DNA from: CAVTJL01 sp963828215
GTDB taxonomy: Bacteria > Pseudomonadota > Alphaproteobacteria > Geminicoccales > Geminicoccaceae
Assembly (NCBI GenBank): GCA_963828215.1
Contig: CAWHFO010000051.1
Coordinates: 372,001 to 436,000 of the forward strand
Length of the DNA stretch: 64,000 nt
Reading direction: 5' to 3'
Shown here: positions 57,923 to 64,000 of the stretch, one piece after another
Layout of the letters: each line of letters begins with the position of its first letter
Position numbering within the stretch: position 1 is the first letter of the stretch
Translations under genes and position numbers: made by a program
The notes under the pieces: generated by a model
What the model was told of the DNA's origin: nothing
What the model saw: only the letters and a program-made list of their open reading frames with translations
Databases searched by the model: none

Positions 57923-58590
57923 TGGCGGGCCTCGGCGCCTTCGGGAAGCTGCCGCAGCGAGGCGACTTCATCGCCCATCGCCTGCCGACCAGCTTCAGCG
58001 ATCCCTGGCACGCCTGGCTCGGCGAGGGCCTCGCCCTGAGCCGTGCCCGGCTGGGCCAACGCTTCGTCCCGACCTTTCTCGAGGCTCCCGTCTGGCGCTT
58101 CGCGCTCCAGCCCGGCCGCTGCGGGCCCGAGGCCGCGGCGGGCATCCTGATGCCGAGCGTCGACGCGGCGGAGCGCCTCTTTCCTCTGGCGCTCGGTGCC
58201 ACTGTCTCGCAGCCGCTGGATCTGGCCCGCCTCTTCCGGTCCGAGGGCTGGTTCAAGGCACTCGAGGCCCACGCCCGCGCCGTGCTGGAGGACGGCCTGG
58301 TCCTCGCCGACTGGCTGGCCGCGATCGACGGGCTGGGCCCGATGCCGGAAGCGGCGGGCGTGGCGGCACCCGGCTGGGTGCCCCTCGCGGAAGACGGGCA
58401 GGTCACGGGTGAGGCCGTCGCCGCGGCGCTTCAGCGGCGCGGCGAGCAAAACGCCTGCCTCTTCTGGAGCCAGGGCTCGCCTTTCGTCCGGCCCGCGTTC
58501 TTTCTCGGCGACGCTCTCCCGCGTGGGGCGGACTTCGACCGCCTGATCGCCGATCCGTCGGCCGGCGACGGTGCCGAGGCCGCAGCATGA
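57922..58590 (+). CDS. tagF: T6SS-associated protein TagF
   Basis: 222 residues of the TagF/ImpM family, a post-translational repressor of T6SS in Pseudomonas. N-terminal GLGAFGKLPQRGDFIAHRLP and CLFWSQGSPFVRPAFFLGDALP are conserved. The start overlaps the tssM stop (TGATG) and the stop overlaps the phosphatase start by four bases. Placement next to the phosphatase is common; TagF and PppA are fused in some bacteria. Confidence 0.93.
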   Translation: MAGLGAFGKLPQRGDFIAHRLPTSFSDPWHAWLGEGLALSRARLGQRFVPTFLEAPVWRFALQPGRCGPEAAAGILMPSVDAAERLFPLALGATVSQPLDLARLFRSEGWFKALEAHARAVLEDGLVLADWLAAIDGLGPMPEAAGVAAPGWVPLAEDGQVTGEAVAAALQRRGEQNACLFWSQGSPFVRPAFFLGDALPRGADFDRLIADPSAGDGAEAAA

Positions 58591-59342
58591 CGGCCGAGCT
58601 CGCCCTCCTCGATGCCGGCCTCTCCCATGTCGGGAAGGTCAGGACGACGAACGAGGATGCGTGGCTGGCACGCGCCGATCTCGGCATCTGGGCCGTGGCC
58701 GACGGCATGGGCGGGCATGCGCGGGGCGACGTCGCCAGCGGGACGATCGTGGCCGAGCTCGCGCGCATCGCCCCTCCGGCCGACGCGCGATCGCTGCGCC
58801 GCGACGTCGACGAGGCCCTGGCGCGGGCCGATGCCCAGCTCAAGGCGGCGGCCTCTTCCTCGGCCGAGATCAGTGCCAGCACGGTCGTGGCGCTCCTCGT
58901 CTTCGGCGCGCACTTCGCCGTGCTGTGGGCCGGCGACAGCCGAGCCTATCGCCTCCGGGACGGCAGGCTCGAGCGGCTCACGACGGATCACAGCCTGGTC
59001 CAGGAGCTGGTCGACAGCGGTGCCCTCACGGCCGAGGCCGCCGCCTCGCATCCGCTGCGCAGCCGGCTCACCCGCGGTGTCGGCACTGCCGCCAGCCTGG
59101 AGATCGAGGGTCGACAGGGCGAGGTCGCGGTCGGCGACCGATTTCTTCTCTGCAGTGACGGCCTCACCGGCCATCTCGCCGACGAGGAGATCGCCCGGAT
59201 CCTCGCCGGCGCAGCCCCCGGGCAGGCCTGCCGGGAGCTGGTCGAGCGCACGCTCGCCGCCGGCGCCTCGGACAACGTCACCGCCGTCATCGTCCTGATC
59301 GAGGACGGCTCGGCCGACCGCACCCACCCCGGCACCGGCTGA
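58587..59342 (+). CDS. T6SS-associated PP2C-type protein phosphatase (PppA-like)
   Basis: 251 residues with the PP2C metal-binding motifs: NEDAW near residue 22, AVADGMGGHARG, LWAGDSRAYRLRDG, LLCSDGLTGHL and GASDNVTAVIV. It would remove the phosphate placed on the FHA protein by the kinase at the head of the cluster, allowing disassembly. It is coupled to tagF by a four-base overlap. Confidence 0.94.
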   Translation: MTAELALLDAGLSHVGKVRTTNEDAWLARADLGIWAVADGMGGHARGDVASGTIVAELARIAPPADARSLRRDVDEALARADAQLKAAASSSAEISASTVVALLVFGAHFAVLWAGDSRAYRLRDGRLERLTTDHSLVQELVDSGALTAEAAASHPLRSRLTRGVGTAASLEIEGRQGEVAVGDRFLLCSDGLTGHLADEEIARILAGAAPGQACRELVERTLAAGASDNVTAVIVLIEDGSADRTHPGTG

Positions 59343-59352
59343 GCGGCCGCCC

Positions 59353-60457
59353 ATGAACCTCCTCAACGCGACCCGCATGCCGGCAGCCTGGACGATGGGC
59401 ATGGACCCGTCGGGCCGCGAGCATGCCGTCGTCGCGATCAAGGGCACTTTTGTCCTCCCCGAGGTCGAGGGCGAGCCGGCCGAGCTGGCCGAGGAGCAGG
59501 CGCCGCTCGTGATGGCCGACACCTTCACCGGCGCCCCTGGCTTCTCGGCACCCGTGGACGAGGCCGATTTTCCTCTGCGGAAGCCGCGCTGCGATGTGCT
59601 GCTCAAGGCCACGGCTTACGCGCCCGAGGGCCGGACGGCCGAGCGGGTGCGGGTCGGCGTGAAGCTCGGGGCCTGGTCGAAGGTGTTCGAGGTCGTGGGC
59701 GATCGGGTCTGGCGGCAGGCGGGCCTCGTGCCGGGCCCGGAAGCACCCCTGCCCTTCAGGACGATGCCGATCACCTACGACAACGCCTTCGGCGGCGTCG
59801 ACGATACGGAGCCCGACGCCGCCGACGCCTATCGCCTCAACCCCGTGGGCCGGGGCTACGGCCTCGTGCGCTCGGGCGAGCGGCTCCTCGGCCGGCCCCT
59901 GCCCAACACCGAGGCGGTGGGCGATCCGGTCAAGCTGCCCTGGGGCGGCTACCGGCCGATGAGCTTCGGCCCGCTCGGCCGCGGCTGGCAGCCCCGCCTC
60001 GCCTTCGCCGGCACCTACGACCAGAAATGGCAGGACGAGGTTTTTCCATTTCTCCCGGCCGACTTCGACGACCGCTACCATCAGGCGGCCCCCGAGGATC
60101 AGCAGATCGCCTACCCCAAGGGCGGCGAGGAGGTGGTGCTGGTCAACCTCACGCCCGAGGGGCGCTGCCGCTTCCGCCTCCCGATCCTGGCCGTGCCGGT
60201 CGTCTTTTTCCCGCGCGACGGCGACCGCGAGCCGGCGGAACCGGTTCTCGACACCATCGTGATCGAGCCGGACCAGCGTCGCCTCATGCTGACCTGGCGG
60301 GCGAGCCGTCCCTTGCGTCGCAACGTCTTCGAGCTCGCCGAGGTCTTGATCGGCTCCATGAGCCGCGCCTGGTGGCGCGCCCGCGAGCTCGGCAAGACCT
60401 ACTATCCGGGGCTCGGGCGCCTCGTGCAGCGACCGGCGCGGCGGGCCCTCCGGATGA
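59353..60457 (+). CDS. DUF2169 domain protein of T6SS effector cassette
   Basis: About 367 residues. DUF2169 spans nearly all of it (NLLNATRMPAAWTMGMDPSGRE, AIKGTFVLPE, MPITYDNAFGGVD, LPWGGYRPMSFGPLGRGWQPR). DUF2169 proteins act as adaptors that load PAAR-like effectors in other T6SS loci. As written, the frame runs in-frame into the next gene. Removing one base in the GC-rich run near 60430-60447 would give a stop at 60455-60457 overlapping the next ATG, the coupling seen elsewhere in this cluster. I therefore treat the fusion as doubtful. Confidence 0.85.
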
Positions 60458-61481
60458 CACCTAATCTCAGCATCCTCGCTTGCGGCATGACGACGGCCGT
60501 CGGGCTCACGGCCGAGGCGAGCTGCGCCGCCATCCGGGCCCGCATCGACGGCTTCCAGGAGACGCGGTTCATTGCCCGCGGCGGCGAGTGGATCATCGGC
60601 GCCGAGGTGCCGCTCGAGGAGCCCTGGCGCGGCGTTCCCCGCCTGGCGCGGCTCGTCGCGGGGCCGCTGCTCGAATGTCTCGCCGCCGGTGGGCTCGACG
60701 ACCCGGCTGCCGTGCCGGTCCTGCTGGCTCTAGCCGAGCAGGACAGGCCGGGGCGGCTGGCGGGGCTCGAGGAGGATCTCTTCGCCGCGCTCGCCGAGCT
60801 GATCGGCAGCCCGCTCCACGAGGCATCCCGGCTGATCCCACACGGCCGCGTCGGCGGTGCCCTGGCGGTGCGCGAGGCGAGCCGGCTCATCCACGAGCAG
60901 GGGCACGACCGCGTGCTCGTCGCCGGCGTCGACAGCTATCTCGTGGCCGCCACCTTGAGCGCCTTCGACGAGCAGCCACCGCCTGCTGACGCCAGGCAAC
61001 TCGAACGGCTTCATCCCCGGCGAGGCGGGCGCGGCGCTCCTGCTCGGCCGCCGGTGCGGTGCCAGGCGGCCTCGGCTGCCTCTCCCTCGGCCTCGCCAAG
61101 GAGCCCGCCACCATCATGAGCGAGGAGCCGCTCGCGCGGCGAAGGCCTGGCCCAGGCGTTCCGCCAAGCGCTCGCCGGCGCCGGCCTCGAGATGGCGGAG
61201 ATCGGCTACCGCATCGGCACCATGAGCGGCGAGCAATACTGGTTCAAGGAGTTCGACCTCGCCACCAGCCGCCTCCTCCGCGGCCGCCACGAGTTCATGG
61301 ACCTCTGGCATCCGGCCGACTGCATCGGCGAGGTCGGCGCGGCGAGCCTGCCCTGCTGCATCGCGGTCGCGACCATGGCCGCCCGCAAGGGCTACGCGGC
61401 CGGGGACCCGGTGCTCGTGACCGCCAGCAACGACGACAGCCGCCGCGCGGCGATCGTCTCGGCGCAGGGACCGCAAGCTGA
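60454..61481 (+). CDS. Ketosynthase-like (thiolase-fold) protein, probably inactive, several frameshifts
   Basis: Starts MTPNLSILACGMTTAVGLT and has the fold pattern of beta-ketoacyl synthases: LIHEQGHDRVLVAGVDSYLVAATLSAFDEQ, then LTPGNSNGFIPGEAGAALLLG, GGLGCLSLGLAKEP, and CIGEVGAASLPCCIAVATMAARKGY. The catalytic cysteine (expected just before LAVREASRLI) and the histidine (expected at CIGEVG) are both absent, so it should be inactive. Joining the pieces needs one base removed near 60975-60980, 61047-61057 and 61131-61138. Similar genes lie between DUF2169 and PAAR-like genes in other T6SS loci. The exact end is uncertain. Confidence 0.7.
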
Positions 61482-62591
61482 TGGCCAACGATGTTTACGC
61501 CAACGGCGAGGAGATCGCCTGCAAGGCGGGGCATGGGCAAGTCGCATCTGCGCATTCCCCGACGTCTGCATGACGCCGCCCGAGAACCCAGCGACGCCGC
61601 CCGGCGTGCCGGTTCCCTATCCCAACACCGGGCATGGACATCCGACACCACCGATGGCAGCCGCACTGTACAGATCTCCGGCAAGGAGATCATGCTCAAG
61701 AACAAGAGCTACTTCAAGCAGAGCATGGGCGACGAGGCCGGCTGCGCCGCCAAGAAAGGCGTCGTCTCCAGCGTCAACCGCGGCAAGGTGTACTTCATCG
61801 CTTGGTCGATGGACGTGAAGGCCGAGGGCGAGAACGTCGTCCGCAATCTCGACATGACGACGCACAACCATGCCTCGCCGGTGACGAACACTCCGCCGAC
61901 TGTACACATCGACAGCATGGCCATCGCCTATCCGGAAAGCTGCCGAGCGGATGTCGAACGCTACAACGATGCGTGCTCAGGTCCGAACAAGACCGTCACG
62001 CGGACACCGAGCGGCCAAACGGATCGCGTCCAGTCCTGCTCCGATGATTGCCGCTTGGCGCAGCGCTGCGTCCTGATACCGAAAAAGCACGATAAGAAGT
62101 TCTGCTGCCCTGAGACCGAAGGACCGCTGGACCCCAACGACACGCTGCGGACAGGCCACCATCTCATTGAAGACCAATGGGTCAAAACCAATCCCAACTT
62201 TCCTTGGTACGGTAGCGGTCGAGGCGCTCCAGACGCGCTGACCGTTGTGCCCGTGGAAACTCCCGGTCGAAATCGGGCTGGCGATCCGCCCGCGGCCGAC
62301 GACGCAGACGCGCCGACAGTCTGCACCAACCACTACCGTACCGTCGGCACACCCCACAACGAACTGCACGACGTGCAGGGCGTCTTCGTCGAGCAGTTCC
62401 AGACCGGCGGTCCCCGCGCCGTGCCTGGAGAACCGAACAACGGTTTCAACTACGGTGAGGCAAAGGAGTTCGCCAAGATGGCGCATCGCTCCGCTTTTCC
62501 CGATGCGGACTGCAGCGGGACATGCCTCGAAGACCAGCTCGACGCCTTCTATGGGTCCGATAATGAACGGCCGATGAAATTCTGCCGATGA
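61481..62591 (+). CDS. PAAR-like DUF4150 protein with C-terminal GHH-type HNH/EndoVII nuclease toxin
   Basis: T6SS spike-tip effector. The N-terminal DUF4150 domain reads MANDVYANGEEIACKAGHG, ICAFPDVCMTPPENPATPPG, GSRTVQISGKE and KSYFKQSMGDEAGCAAKKG, with four single-base insertions to remove near 61535, 61544, 61631 and 61640. From about 61720 to the end the frame is intact. The C-terminal domain has the GHH signature (TGHHLIE at 62152-62172), then DAPTVCTNHYRTVGTPHNELHD and a cysteine-flanked helix ending KFCR, matching the Tox-GHH2 nuclease family. It would cut DNA in target cells. Lower GC in this half suggests exchange of the toxin part. Confidence 0.85.
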
Positions 62592-62737
62592 AGCAGCAGG
62601 GCTTGTCGACTTCGTCGTGAGGGTCTTCACAACTCCTGGGAGCGAGTGAACACCAGCAGCGAAGGCCTGAAGGCCTCGATTGGCGATATGATCAGCGCCA
62701 GGTCCTAGCGCCAACGCTTATGTAAGAGGGTGGGACA

Positions 62738-63634
62738 GTGCAGGTCCACTACCAGTACGGCTGCCTTTGTGGCCATGAGCGAATTTATGTCAGCGGGATC
62801 GTCGACGAGTACGAGAACGAGGATATCTGTCACGCCGTGATCTTCGAAGGCCGGGGCGCCCATTGGTCCAATTGGATCGTCGAGGCCCGCATAGTCGGGC
62901 TTCTCGCGCGCGATACGCCCAGGGGGCCAACGGTCATTGCTCCAGGCAACGATGGCAGCGTCCAGATCACGGACCCGGCCGGCACAGACTGGGAGGTCAT
63001 CGGCTACGGACCGGAGATGCCAAGCAACTTGCGGCGGCTGACCTGCGCACGGAGCATCGGCGACTACATTTATGTCGCGGGCATGTCCCGCCAAGTGTTC
63101 CGGCGGCGATGGTCCGACGGCCTTTGGGAGAGGGCCGATCACGGCGCCCTGGTGCCATTGACTTCAACGGAGATCAGCGGCTTTTTGGCCATCGACGGTG
63201 AGGTCGACGACCTCTACGCCTCCGGATTCGCTGGCCATCTCTGGCACGCGCGGAATGGCAGCTGGCGGCAGATCGACCTCCCTACCAACCTCAAGCTCCG
63301 CACGCTCAGCTACCGTGACATCGATGATGTCTATGTTGCGGGCAGCAAAGGGCTTATTTTCCGGGGAAGCGGCGACCGCTGGTCGCTCGTTTCCCAGGAC
63401 CTCACAAGCAACACGTTCACTATGAGCGCTGTCTTTCGGGATCGCATTTTCCTCGTAGCGGACCATGGGGTGCTGTACGAACTTCAGGGTGACGCACTGG
63501 TCAAGGTCGATTTTGAGGAGTTGTTCTTCTGTGGCTTTCTACATAGCTCGGCCGACAGTCTGCTAGCCTTAGGCCCGAGACGGGCAAAGCTATTCAACGG
63601 GACTTCCTGGTCGGAGCTTGATCTGCCAGTCTGA
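62738..63634 (+). CDS. Repeat protein, probable beta-propeller; candidate immunity protein
   Basis: 298 residues, no signal peptide. At least five repeats of roughly 37-49 residues begin with a D-[hydrophobic]-Y-x-x-G motif and end in an aromatic-rich strand with W: near residues 108 (DYIYVAG), 157 (DDLYASG), 196 (DDVYVAG), 235 (DRIFLVAD) and 272 (DSLLALG). This fits a six- or seven-bladed beta-propeller. The start is GTG after AGAGGGTGGGA. It follows the nuclease effector by 146 bases, shares its lower GC and is the only gene in the immunity position. I know no named family for it; the immunity role is inferred from position. Confidence 0.75.
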   Translation: MQVHYQYGCLCGHERIYVSGIVDEYENEDICHAVIFEGRGAHWSNWIVEARIVGLLARDTPRGPTVIAPGNDGSVQITDPAGTDWEVIGYGPEMPSNLRRLTCARSIGDYIYVAGMSRQVFRRRWSDGLWERADHGALVPLTSTEISGFLAIDGEVDDLYASGFAGHLWHARNGSWRQIDLPTNLKLRTLSYRDIDDVYVAGSKGLIFRGSGDRWSLVSQDLTSNTFTMSAVFRDRIFLVADHGVLYELQGDALVKVDFEELFFCGFLHSSADSLLALGPRRAKLFNGTSWSELDLPV

Positions 63635-63748
63635 ACGAGGCGACTGGCCCCCTTGGGCTCGCCCCCTGGTTGTTCCCGCCTTGAGCCTTAACGCGGCGAC
63701 CTCGAACGGGTACGGAATGAGCCCCCTTGATACAAGAGAGCACATTCG

Positions 63749-64000
63749 TCAGCGGAGGTACTCCTCGTAGGCGAGCGCGTCGTCCCCCATTGGCTCTATC
63801 CCCAGCCCGATCATCCCCCGCCCATGCAATGACGCACGGTCCCTGCGGAGAAAGATTGGCTCTCCATGAGCAGGCTGCAGCCAAGTGCCATTCGTGCTCC
63901 TGTCCTCGATCACGAAGCGGTCCCGCGCGAACCCGATCACCGCATGCCGGCGCGAGCAGAGGGGCGAGCGCACCACGAGGTCGCAGGCCTCGTCCCGACC
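63749..64000 (-). CDS. FHA domain protein, C-terminal end only
   Basis: The gene enters from the right edge; only the last 83 residues are visible. They form the second half of an FHA domain: DEACDLVVRSPLCSRRHAVIGF and VIEDRSTNGTWLQP, with the SRRH and STNG phosphothreonine-binding motifs, ending EEYLR. In many proteins such an FHA end follows a cyclase or other signalling domain, which cannot be seen here. It converges on the propeller gene with 114 bases between them. Confidence 0.75.
   Translation of the reverse strand, partial: GRDEACDLVVRSPLCSRRHAVIGFARDRFVIEDRSTNGTWLQPAHGEPIFLRRDRASLHGRGMIGLGIEPMGDDALAYEEYLR

Noticed and set aside
59353..61119. A genuine DUF2169-ketosynthase fusion protein
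   Set aside because: One base removed near 60440 gives a stop overlapping the second gene's ATG, the coupling used elsewhere in the cluster; the fusion may be another indel artefact, though it is not excluded.

Overview
The window is GC-rich DNA (roughly 70% by eye) that looks like chromosome of an alphaproteobacterium, probably near Rhodospirillales or Geminicoccales. The evidence is an NDUFA12 homologue, type II homoserine kinase, a DUF1244 protein, the run ispH-thrB-rnhA, an aa3 oxidase operon ctaC-ctaD-ctaB-coxF-ctaE-DUF983-surf1-ctaA, the pair thrC-M16 peptidase, and a B12-dependent ribonucleotide reductase. The placement is inferred from gene content and order only.

Layout. 1-2.8 kb: end of a sugar-type ABC importer (ATPase cut by the window edge, permease, binding protein). 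2.9-4.7 kb: alpha/beta hydrolase, VOC protein and NDUFA12. 4.7-9.4 kb: nrdJ with a rich control region (promoter, NrdR-like boxes, folded leader) and DnaA-box-like sites on both sides. 9.4-11.4 kb: two YkuD L,D-transpeptidase-family proteins around a small Braun/OprI-like lipoprotein. 11.6-15.2 kb: N-formylglutamate amidohydrolase and a second ABC importer. 15.3-31.3 kb: housekeeping genes (DUF1244, rnhA, thrB, ispH, serC, opgD/G, DegP-like protease, purA, MFS exporter, M16 peptidase, thrC, M32 carboxypeptidase) running into heme A synthase and surf1. 31.3-36.2 kb: aa3 cytochrome oxidase operon on the minus strand, with no ctaG in its usual place.

36.7-62.6 kb: a complete type VI secretion (T6SS) locus on the plus strand: Ser/Thr kinase, secreted hypothetical protein, tssA, tssB, tssC, hcp, tagJ, tssE, tssF, tssG, clpV, FHA protein tagH, tssJ, tssK, tssL-OmpA, tssM, tagF and PP2C phosphatase. 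It ends in an effector cassette: DUF2169 protein, a catalytically dead ketosynthase-like protein, a PAAR-like DUF4150 protein fused to a GHH-type HNH/EndoVII nuclease, and a probable beta-propeller immunity protein of lower GC. No vgrG is present. Kinase, phosphatase and FHA protein suggest that assembly is switched by threonine phosphorylation. A further FHA gene enters from the right edge on the minus strand.

Caution on sequence quality. At least eleven genes, including nrdJ, ctaA and ctaB, have reading frames broken by single-base indels, nearly all one extra base. Removing the base restores normal protein sequence each time. This pattern looks like uncorrected long-read consensus error rather than gene decay. 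These genes are given as whole loci with the likely break points.
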